A stretch of DNA of 17,719 nt, from NCBI GenBank assembly GCA_036568605.1, contig DATCSE010000059.1, forward strand, positions 1-17,719, written 5' to 3'. Shown in pieces: positions 1 through 7,800 of the stretch. Each line of letters begins with the position of its first letter. Positions within the stretch are counted from its first letter, which is position 1. Source of the DNA: DATCSE01 sp036568605 (GTDB lineage Bacteria; Pseudomonadota; Gammaproteobacteria; Burkholderiales; Burkholderiaceae_C). Both the position numbers and the translations under genes were made by a program. The notes under the pieces were generated by a model that made no database searches, was not told where the DNA came from, and worked only from the letters and a program-made list of their open reading frames with translations.

Positions 1-1070
1 CGGTGAAAGCCGGCACGCCGCTGGAAACGATCCAGAAGGCGGCCGACGAGGCCGGCTTCTTCTTTCCGCTCGACCTCGGCTCGCGCGGCTCCTGCGCCAT
101 CGGCGGCAATCTCTCGACCAATGCCGGCGGCAACCGCGTGATCCGCTACGGCATGGCACGCGAGCTGGTGCTGGGCCTGGAGGTCGTGCTGCCCGACGGC
201 ACGATCGTCAGCAGCCTGAACAAGATGCTGAAGAACAACGCCGGCTACGACCTGAAGCAGCTGTTCATCGGCAGCGAGGGCACGCTGGGCATCATCACGC
301 GCATCGTCCTGCGCCTGCATCCGAAGCCGGGCTGCACGATGGCGGCGCTGTGCGCCCTGCCCGACTACGCGTCGGTCGTGTCGCTGCTCGGCCAGGCGCG
401 CCGCGGCCTCGGGCCGCTGCTGTCGGCGTTCGAGGTGATGTGGCCGGACTACTGGCAGGTCGTCACCGAGCGCGTCGGCGTGCGCAGCCCGGTGAACGGT
501 TCCCACGGCTTCTACGTGCTGGTCGAGGCCCAGGGCACCGACGAGGCGATCGACGGCCCGCGCTTCGAGCGCTGGCTGGAGGCGCTGCTCGAGCGCGGCG
601 AGCTCAGCGATGCCGCGGTCGCGCGCTCGCTGGCCGACACGCAATCGTTCTGGGCGCTGCGCGACGCCTGCGCCGAGTTCTTCCAGGTGCTGGGCGTCCA
701 CGTCTCGTACGACGTGGGCCTCGCGGTGAAGGACATGCACGCCTACGCGTCGCGCTGCAAGGCAGCGCTAGCCGAGCGCATCCCGGGGTGCGAGAGCGTC
801 TATTACGGCCACATCGGCGACGGCAACCTGCACCTGGTCAGCTGGGTGCCGGGGCTGGGCGTCGAGCAACAGCCCAAGGACGCGATGGACGACGTCATCT
901 ACGGCCTGGTGCGCGAGCACGGCGGCACGGTGTCGGCCGAGCACGGCATCGGCACCGCGAAGAAGCGCTGGCTCGGCCACGCCCGCTCGCCCGAAGAGAT
1001 CGCCTTGATGAAGACGCTGAAGGCCGCGCTCGATCCGCAGGGTCTGCTCAACCCGGGGAAGGTCCTGTGA
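1..1070 (+). CDS. FAD-linked 2-hydroxyacid dehydrogenase (GlcD / D-lactate dehydrogenase-like), 5' truncated
   Basis: This is the C-terminal part of a flavoprotein of the FAD_binding_4 plus FAD-oxidase_C type, the family of glycolate oxidase subunit GlcD, D-lactate dehydrogenase and D-2-hydroxyglutarate dehydrogenase. Such enzymes oxidise a 2-hydroxy acid to a 2-oxo acid and pass electrons to quinone or another acceptor. The reading frame is open from the window edge (first whole codon at base 3), so the true start and the first part of the FAD domain are missing; the GTG at base 3 is an internal valine. Visible motifs are GGNLSTNAGG (about residues 34-43 of the fragment, FAD pyrophosphate-binding region), a C-terminal GHIGDGN (His at about 270) and EHGIG (His at about 314), both typical of the cap domain. 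The stop overlaps the next gene's GTG start by 4 bp, so it is translationally coupled to a TRAP transporter. Family is clear; the exact substrate is not. Confidence 0.9.
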   Translation, partial: VKAGTPLETIQKAADEAGFFFPLDLGSRGSCAIGGNLSTNAGGNRVIRYGMARELVLGLEVVLPDGTIVSSLNKMLKNNAGYDLKQLFIGSEGTLGIITRIVLRLHPKPGCTMAALCALPDYASVVSLLGQARRGLGPLLSAFEVMWPDYWQVVTERVGVRSPVNGSHGFYVLVEAQGTDEAIDGPRFERWLEALLERGELSDAAVARSLADTQSFWALRDACAEFFQVLGVHVSYDVGLAVKDMHAYASRCKAALAERIPGCESVYYGHIGDGNLHLVSWVPGLGVEQQPKDAMDDVIYGLVREHGGTVSAEHGIGTAKKRWLGHARSPEEIALMKTLKAALDPQGLLNPGKVL

Positions 1071-1642
1071 GCGCCGTCGTCGTGTCGCCGTCGGGGTGGC
1101 GCGCCGGAGCGCGCCTCGCCGACTGGGCGTTCAAGGCGGTCGAGTTCGTGCTCGCGGCCCTGCTGCTGGGCATGGTGGTGATGGTGTTCGGCAACGTCGT
1201 GCTGCGCTACGTCTTCAACTCCGGCATCGTCGTGTCGGAGGAGCTGTCGCGCTTCTTCTTCGTCTGGCTGACCTTCATCGGCGCGATCGTCGCGATGCGC
1301 GACGGCTCGCACCTGGGCATGGACAACGTGGTCTCGACGCTGTCGCGGCGCGGCAAGCTGGCGTGCCTGACGCTGTGCCAGGCGCTGATCCTGGTCTGCT
1401 GCGCGATGCTGTTCTGGGGCACCTGGCGCCAGCACGAGGTCAACGCGACGACGGTGGCGCCGGTCACCGGCCTGTCGATGATCTGGGTGTTCGGCATCGG
1501 CTACCTGACCAGCCTGTGCATCGGCGTGCATGCGCTGCACACGCTGTGGCGCATCGCGAGCGGCCGCATCGAGGACCGCGAGCTGATCGCGGTCAGCGAA
1601 TCGGAGGAAGCGCCGCACGGCGCGACGGAGTCGCCACGATGA
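1067..1642 (+). CDS. dctQ: TRAP transporter small permease subunit (DctQ family)
   Basis: This encodes a 191-residue membrane protein with four hydrophobic segments, roughly residues 26-46, 60-77, 98-118 and 138-158, the usual layout of the DctQ small permease. The segment EELSRFFFVWLTFIGA after the first helix is characteristic of the family. It forms the membrane complex with the large DctM permease in tripartite ATP-independent periplasmic transporters. I chose the GTG at 1067 because it overlaps the upstream TGA as GTGA and gives a short cytoplasmic N-terminus before helix 1; the larger upstream-starting open frame only runs antiparallel to the dehydrogenase's own coding sense. The stop overlaps the next ATG as ATGA. 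The tail after helix 4 (about 30 residues) is polar and acidic. Confidence 0.92.
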   Translation: MSAVVVSPSGWRAGARLADWAFKAVEFVLAALLLGMVVMVFGNVVLRYVFNSGIVVSEELSRFFFVWLTFIGAIVAMRDGSHLGMDNVVSTLSRRGKLACLTLCQALILVCCAMLFWGTWRQHEVNATTVAPVTGLSMIWVFGIGYLTSLCIGVHALHTLWRIASGRIEDRELIAVSESEEAPHGATESPR

Positions 1643-2916
1643 CCATCGCCGTCTTCACCTTCTCGCTGCTCGGCTCGATGGCGCTGGGCCTGCCGATCGC
1701 GTTCGCGCTGCTGATCTGCGGTGCCGCGCTGATGATCGCGCAGGGCCAGGTCGACACGACCATCCTGTCCCAGAAGCTGCTTGAAGGCGCCGACAGCTTC
1801 CCCTTGCTCGCGATCCCGTTCTTCATGCTGGCCGGCGAGCTGATGAACGCCGGCGGCATCTCCAGGCGCATCGTCAACTTCGCGCTCGCGTGGGTCGGCC
1901 ACATCCGCGGCGGCCTGGGCCTGGTCGCGATCTTCGCGTCGGTCGTGATGGCCGCGATCTCGGGCAGCGCAGCGGCCGACACCGCGGCGATCGGCGCGCT
2001 GCTGATCCCGATGATGCGCCGCGCCGGCTACGACGTGCCGCGCGCCTCCGGGCTGATCGCCGCCGGCGGCGTGATCGCGCCGGTGATCCCGCCGTCGATC
2101 GGCATGATCGTGTTCGGCGTGATCGCGAACGTCTCGATCGGCAAGCTGTTCCTCGCCGGCGTGTTCCCCGGGCTGCTGATGGGCCTGTCGTTGTTCATCG
2201 CATGGACCTGGGTCGCGCGCCGCGACAAGGTCACCGTGCTGCCGCGCCAGAGCCTGGGCGAGCGCGTCAAGGCCGGCGTCGACGGCGTGTGGGCGCTCTT
2301 GATGCCGGCCGGCATCATCGGCGGGCTGAAGTTCGGCATCTTCACCCCCACCGAAGCCGGCGTCGCCGCCTGCGTCTATGCCTTCGTGATCGGCGCGTTC
2401 GTCTACCGCGAGCTGCCGCTGCGGGCGCTGTACCCGCTGCTGGTGTCGGCGGCGAAGAGCACCGCGGTGGTGGTGTTCCTGATCGCCGCCGCGCTGGTCT
2501 CGGGCTGGCTGATCACCACGTCCGACGTGCCGAACCAGGTCGCCGCCGTGCTGCAGCCGTTCATGGCCAGCCCGACGCTGCTGATGTTCGTGATCATGCT
2601 GCTGGTCGTGATCGTCGGCACCGCGCTCGACTTCGCGCCGACGCTGATGATCCTGACCCCGGTGCTGATGCCGCTGGTCAAGCAGGCCGGCATCGACCCG
2701 GTGTACTTCGGCGTGCTGTTCATCATGAACAACGCGATCGGCCTGATCACGCCGCCGGTGGGCATCGTGCTCAACGTGATCTGCGGCATCTCGAAGATTT
2801 CGATGAGCGAGCTCATGAAGGGCCTGTGGCCTTTCCTCTGGGCCGAGTTGGCGGTGCTGTTGCTGCTGGTGCTGTTCCCGTCGCTGGTGCTGGTGCCGCT
2901 CAAGTGGTTGTCCTGA
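1639..2916 (+). CDS. dctM: TRAP transporter large permease subunit (DctM family)
   Basis: This encodes a 425-residue, highly hydrophobic protein with about a dozen membrane segments, the expected size of the DctM large permease that carries the ion-coupled transport path. Family signatures include GELMNAGGISRRIV after the second helix, SGSAAADTAAIGALLIPMM, and GGVIAPVIPPSIGM near residues 140-160; a matching second-half copy ends in the segment NAIGLITPPVGIVLNVICG. This is the internal inverted repeat typical of the superfamily. The ATG at 1639 overlaps the dctQ stop by 4 bp. A Na+-driven mechanism is known for characterised TRAP systems; coupling here is inferred. The gene is intact, with no frameshift. 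Confidence 0.95.
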   Translation: MTIAVFTFSLLGSMALGLPIAFALLICGAALMIAQGQVDTTILSQKLLEGADSFPLLAIPFFMLAGELMNAGGISRRIVNFALAWVGHIRGGLGLVAIFASVVMAAISGSAAADTAAIGALLIPMMRRAGYDVPRASGLIAAGGVIAPVIPPSIGMIVFGVIANVSIGKLFLAGVFPGLLMGLSLFIAWTWVARRDKVTVLPRQSLGERVKAGVDGVWALLMPAGIIGGLKFGIFTPTEAGVAACVYAFVIGAFVYRELPLRALYPLLVSAAKSTAVVVFLIAAALVSGWLITTSDVPNQVAAVLQPFMASPTLLMFVIMLLVVIVGTALDFAPTLMILTPVLMPLVKQAGIDPVYFGVLFIMNNAIGLITPPVGIVLNVICGISKISMSELMKGLWPFLWAELAVLLLLVLFPSLVLVPLKWLS

Positions 2917-2935
2917 TGTGGATGGAGACATAGAC

Positions 2936-3937
2936 ATGTGGAAGAGATCCCTCGTCGCGTTGGCTGCTGCCGCGCTCGCGGCCGGCGCCGCGCAAGCCCA
3001 ATTCCAGGAGCGCACGCTGCGTGTCTCCAACGGCGTCAGCAAGGACCACCCGATGGGCAACGGCCTCGCGAAGATGAGCGAGTGCACGTTGGCGAAGTCG
3101 GGCGGCAAGCTGAAGATCCAGCCGTACTGGGACGGAGCGCTGGGCAGCGACCTGACGGCGACGCAGCAGGTGCGCACCGGCTCGCTCGAGATGGTGCTGA
3201 CCTCGACCGCCCCGCTGACCAGCATCGTGCCGGCGCTGGGCGTGTTCGACCTGCCGTTCCTGTTCAACAACGAGAAGGAAGCCGACCAGGTGCTGGACGG
3301 CAAGGCTGGCGAGTGGTTCGCCGCGAAGCTGCCCGCGGTCGGTGCGGTCAACCTCGCGTGGTGGGAGAACGGCTTTCGCCATACGACGAACTCCAAGCGC
3401 CCGATCACCAAGGTCGAGGACTTCGAGGGCGTGAAGATGCGCGTGATGCAGAACAACATCTTCATCGACACCTTCAAGACGCTGGGCAGCAACGCGGTGC
3501 CGATGGCGTTCTCCGAGGTCTACTCGGCGCTCGAGACCAAGACCGTGGACGGCCAGGAGAACCCGTTCACCAACATCGAGAACATGAAGTTCTACGAGGT
3601 GCAGAAATACCTGACGCTGACCAAGCACGCCTACAGCCCGACGCTGGTGCTGCTCTCGAAGAAGACCTGGGACACGCTCTCGCCGCAGGAGCAGGCCACG
3701 CTGAAGGAATGCGCGATCGTCGGCCGCGACGAGCAGCGCCGTGTGAACCGCGAGAAGTCGGCGCAGAGCGTGGCGTTCCTGAAGGGCAAGGGCATGCAGG
3801 TCAACGAGATCAGCCCGGCCGAGATGCAGCGCATCCGCGACAAGTCCAAGGTGATCTACGAGCGCCACGCGAAGGAGATCGGCGACGAGCCGATCAATCT
3901 CGTCAACGCCGAGCTCAAGCGCATCCGCGGGCTGTGA
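2936..3937 (+). CDS. dctP: TRAP transporter periplasmic solute-binding protein (DctP family)
   Basis: This encodes a 333-residue binding protein. The N-terminus WKRSLVALAAAALAAG followed by AQA is a clear Sec signal peptide, with cleavage predicted after residue 21. The mature protein shows the DctP fold hallmarks: NGVSKDHPMGNGL at the start, KMRVMQN with Arg169, and NPFTNI with Asn209. In mature numbering these are about 148 and 188, matching the Arg147 carboxylate clamp and Asn187 of the sialate-binding protein SiaP, so the ligand should be a carboxylate. The ATG at 2936 is preferred over an in-frame ATG at 2918 because GGAGA at 2924-2928 lies 7 nt upstream and because the shorter form starts directly with the signal peptide. 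dctP comes last of the three transporter genes, 19 nt after dctM. The ligand identity is unknown. Confidence 0.95.
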   Translation: MWKRSLVALAAAALAAGAAQAQFQERTLRVSNGVSKDHPMGNGLAKMSECTLAKSGGKLKIQPYWDGALGSDLTATQQVRTGSLEMVLTSTAPLTSIVPALGVFDLPFLFNNEKEADQVLDGKAGEWFAAKLPAVGAVNLAWWENGFRHTTNSKRPITKVEDFEGVKMRVMQNNIFIDTFKTLGSNAVPMAFSEVYSALETKTVDGQENPFTNIENMKFYEVQKYLTLTKHAYSPTLVLLSKKTWDTLSPQEQATLKECAIVGRDEQRRVNREKSAQSVAFLKGKGMQVNEISPAEMQRIRDKSKVIYERHAKEIGDEPINLVNAELKRIRGL

Positions 3938-3957
3938 CCCTTCCACGAAAGCCCCAC

Positions 3958-4881
3958 ATGATCTCTGCTGTGCAGACCCCGTTCACCGGCATCTGGCCGG
4001 CCTTGCTGACGCCGCTGACCGAAACGCTGGATGTCGACATCCCGAAGTTCGCGGCGCACTGCCGCGCGCTGCTGGAGGCCGGCTGCAGCGGCGTCACGCC
4101 GTTCGGTACCACCGGCGAAGGGCCGTCGTTCTCGGTGGCCGAGCGCAAGGCTGCGATCGACGGCCTGATCGCGCAGGGCGTGCCGGCCGAGCGCATCCTC
4201 GTGTCCACGAGCTGCGCGGCGCTCCCCGACGTGGTGGAGCTGACACGCCACGCGCTCGCGGTGGGCACGCACGGCTGCCTGATGCTGCCGCCGTTCTTCC
4301 TGAAGGGCGTCGGCGACGACGGGATCATCGACGCCTACCGCTACGTCTTCGACCGCGTCGCCGACGCACGGCTGCGCGTGTACCTCTATCACATCCCGCA
4401 GGTCTCGGGCGTGGCCCTGAGCCACCGCGTGATCCGCGCGCTGCAGGACCAATACCCGCAGACCATCGTCGGCATCAAGGACAGCGGCTGCCAGCGCGAC
4501 GCATCGCTGAAGCTGGCGGATGCGTTCATGCCGCGCGTGATGGTCTACGTCGGCAACGAGCCGGACTTGCAGGCCCTGGGCGCGCGCGGCAGCACCGGCG
4601 CGGTCAGCGGCGTGGCCAACATCATGCCGAGGCTGGTGCAGCGCCTGGTCGGCCGCTTCGATGCGCCACAGGCCGCGCAGGACCAGCAGCGCGTGATGCG
4701 GCTGCTCGACATCCTCGGCGGCTACGGGCTGACCGCGGCGCTCAAGGGCGTGATGGCCCTGCTGCACGACGATCCGGCCTGGATGCGCGTGCGGCCGCCG
4801 CTGGTCGCGCTGAGCGGCAACGAGTACCAGCTGCTGGCGGCGCAGATCCAGAACTATCGGATCGACCGCGCCGCCGACTGA
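3958..4881 (+). CDS. DapA/NanA-superfamily class I aldolase or dehydratase (pyruvate-forming)
   Basis: This 307-residue TIM-barrel enzyme has the length and motifs of the dihydrodipicolinate synthase / N-acetylneuraminate lyase superfamily: FGTTGEG (residues 49-55) for the pyruvate carboxylate, Tyr144 in YLYHIP, and the Schiff-base Lys174 in GIKDSG. True DapA has an arginine a few residues after the Tyr (in an NVPSRT-like motif); here the stretch reads IPQVSGV, resembling the IPxxSGV of sialate lyases. It is therefore unlikely to be lysine-pathway DapA and more likely cleaves or dehydrates a 2-oxo-3-deoxy or 4-hydroxy-2-oxo acid. It starts 20 nt after dctP, and the same operon supplies the transporter and the 2-hydroxyacid dehydrogenase, supporting a catabolic role. 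No strong ribosome binding site is visible (GAAAG at 3947-3951 only). The exact substrate is not determinable from sequence. Confidence 0.88.
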   Translation: MISAVQTPFTGIWPALLTPLTETLDVDIPKFAAHCRALLEAGCSGVTPFGTTGEGPSFSVAERKAAIDGLIAQGVPAERILVSTSCAALPDVVELTRHALAVGTHGCLMLPPFFLKGVGDDGIIDAYRYVFDRVADARLRVYLYHIPQVSGVALSHRVIRALQDQYPQTIVGIKDSGCQRDASLKLADAFMPRVMVYVGNEPDLQALGARGSTGAVSGVANIMPRLVQRLVGRFDAPQAAQDQQRVMRLLDILGGYGLTAALKGVMALLHDDPAWMRVRPPLVALSGNEYQLLAAQIQNYRIDRAAD

Positions 4882-4893
4882 CGCAAAGACGGA

Positions 4894-7800
4894 TCAGCCG
4901 ACGAACCGTCGCGCGTTGCGGTAGATCCGCATCCACGGGCTGGGCTCGCTGATCTCGCCCGAGGTCCAGCTCATCAGCACGTTTCGGTAGACGCGCTCGG
5001 GGTGCGGCATCAGCGCCGTGAAGCGGCCGTCGGGCGTGGTCACCGCGGTCAGGCCGCCGGGGCTGCCGTTCGGGTTGAACGGGTACGCCTCGGTCGCCTG
5101 GCCGGCGTGGTCGACGAAACGCATCGCGCGCTGCACGCTGGCCGGGTCGCCGTGCTGCGAGAAGTCGGCATACCCTTCGCCGTGCGAGACCACGACCGGG
5201 ATGCGGCTGCCCGCCATGCCGCTGAAGAAGATCGACGGGCTCTCGAGCACCTCGACCAGCGAGAGCCGCGCCTCGAACTGCTCGCTGCGGTTGCGCGTGA
5301 ACTTGGGCCAGGCCTGCGCGCCGGGGATCAGCGGCGAGAGCGCCGCCATCATCTGGCAGCCGTTGCAGACGCCCAGCGCGAACGTGTCGCCGCGCTGGAA
5401 GAACGCCGCGAACTGGTCGGCGAGCGCAGGGTTGAACATCACCGATCGCGCCCAGCCTTCGCCGGCCCCCAGCGTGTCGCCGTAGCTGAAGCCGCCGCAG
5501 GCGACGAAACCCTGGAACTGGTCCAGTCGCGCGCGGCCAGCCTGCAGGTCGCTCATGTGCACATCGTAGGTGTCGAAGCCGGCCTGGTGGAACGCATAGC
5601 TGGTTTCGACATGGCTGTTGACGCCCTGCTCGCGCAGGATCGCGACCTTGGGGCGCGCGAGCTTGAGCGCTGCGCTCCCACCCTCACCCCGGCCCTCTCC
5701 CGCCTGGCCCCCTCTCCCGCTTGCGGGAGAGGGTTGGGGTGAGGGCTCGTCGGCCGGATCGAACGTGAGATGCACGTGCAGGCCCGGATCATCGGCCAGG
5801 CCCGCGGCCGCATGCTCGGCGTCGGCACACACCGGGTTGTCGCGCAGCGCGGCGATGCGCCAGCTCACCTCGTCCCAGGCCTGGTGCAAGTCGCGCAGGC
5901 TGGCGCTGAAGAGGGACTTCGCGTCGCGCCAGATCTCGACGACGCCGCGCTCGTTGGTCTTGCCGATCACGTGGCTGTGGCGGCTCAAGCCCAGCTCGCG
6001 CAGCGTCTGCATCGCCTCGTCGCGCGCCGCGCTGGGCACCTGGATCACCGCGCCCAGCTCCTCGTTGAACAGGGCGCGCAGGCTGAGCTCGTGGCGCCGC
6101 GTGCTGACCTGCGCGGCCCAGTTCTTCGAGTCGCCGTATTCGACGCGGCTGTCGGCGATGCCGTCGCCCTCGGTGACCAGCATGTCGATGTTCAGGCTCA
6201 CGCCCAGATGGCCGGCAAACGCCATCTCGCAGACCGTGGCCCACACGCCGCCATCGCTGCGGTCGTGGTACGCGAGGATGTGCCCGCCGCTGCGCAGCTG
6301 GTTGACCGCGTGGACCAGCGCCTTCAGCAGCGCCGGGTCGTCGAGGTCGGGCGTGCCGTCGCGCTCGTGCGAGCCGTGCTGGCCCAGCACCTGTGCGAGC
6401 ATCGAGCCGGCCATGCGGTTCCGGCCGCGGCCCAGGTCGATCAGGATCAGCGTCGTGTCGCCGGCGCGCAGTTGCGGGGTCAACGTCGTGCGCACGTCCG
6501 ACAGTGTCGCGAACGCGCTGACGATCAGGCTGACCGGCGCGGTGACCTGCTTCGTCTCGCCGCTCGCGGCATCGCGCCAGCGCGTGCGCATCGACAGCGA
6601 ATCCTTGCCGACCGGCACGCTGATGCCCAGCGCCGGGCACAGGTCCATGCCGACGGCCTTCACCGTGTCGTACAGCGCCGCATCCTCGCCGGGCTCGCCG
6701 CACGCTGCCATCCAGTTGCAGCTCAGCTTGACGCGCTCGAGCTCGATCGGCGCGGCCAGCAGGTTCGTGATCGCCTCGCCGACTGCCATGCGGCCTGACG
6801 CCGGCGCAGCCACCGACCCCAGCGACGCGAGCGGCGTGCGCTCGCCCATGCTCATCGCCTCGCCGGCGAAGCCGCCGTGGTCGGCCAGCGTGACCGCGCA
6901 GTCCGCGACCGGCACCTGCCACGGCCCGACCATCGGGTCGCGGTGGCTCAGGCCGCCGACGGAGCGGTCGCCGATCGTGATCAGGAACCGCTTGCTCGCG
7001 ACGGTGGGATGACGCAGCACGTCGAACGCGACTTTCTCGAGCGCGACGTCAGCGAGGTCCAGCGCCGGCGAGCTCCACGCGACGCGCTGCACGTCGCGCT
7101 GCATGCGCGGCGGCTTGCCGAGCAGCACTTCCATCGGCATGTCGATCACCGCGCCTTCGGCCTCGTCGGCGAGCACGAGCTGCTTCTCGTCGGTCGCGAC
7201 GCCGACCACCGCGTACGGGCAGCGCTCGCGCTCGCACATCGTGCGGAAGATGGGCAGCATCTCGGGCGCCACCGCGAGCACGTAGCGCTCCTGGCTCTCG
7301 TTGCACCAGATCTCCTTCGGCGCCAGCCCGGTCTCCTCGAGCGGCACCTTCGAGAGGTCGAAGCGCGCGCCGCGCCCGGCGCCGTCGACCAGCTCGGGGA
7401 ACGCGTTCGACAGCCCGCCCGCGCCGACATCGTGGATCGCGAGGATGGGGTTCGCATCGCCGAGCGCCTGGCAGTGGTTGATGACCTCCTGCGCGCGCCG
7501 CTCGATCTCCGGGTTGCCGCGCTGCACCGAATCGAAGTCCAGCTCGGCCGCATTCGAGCCGGCCGCCATCGAGCTGGCGGCGCCGCCGCCCATGCCGATG
7601 CGCATGCCCGGCCCGCCCAGCTGGATCAGCAGCGTGCCGGCCGGAAACTCGAGCTTCTTCGTCTGCGACGCCGCGATCGCGCCCAGTCCGCCGGCGATCA
7701 TGATGGGCTTGTGATAGCCGCGGCGCAGCGCCTGCGCGCCCTCGCCCACCGTCTGCTCGTAGACGCGGAAATAACCGCCGAGGTTGGGCCGGCCGAACTC

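Noticed and set aside
1501..3492. Open frame of 663 codons on the - strand opposite dctM and dctP
   Set aside because: The His/Gln/Arg/Asp-rich composition is typical of antisense frames in GC-rich genomes; the + strand genes have signal peptide, membrane segments and family motifs.
3958..4881. Lysine-biosynthesis dapA
   Set aside because: The arginine expected after the catalytic Tyr is absent, and the neighbours are uptake and oxidation genes rather than lysine or peptidoglycan genes.
5681..5745. Intrinsic terminator inside purL
   Set aside because: There is a strong stem but no T-run, it lies in frame within an essential gene, and the sequence matches a known style of dispersed palindrome.
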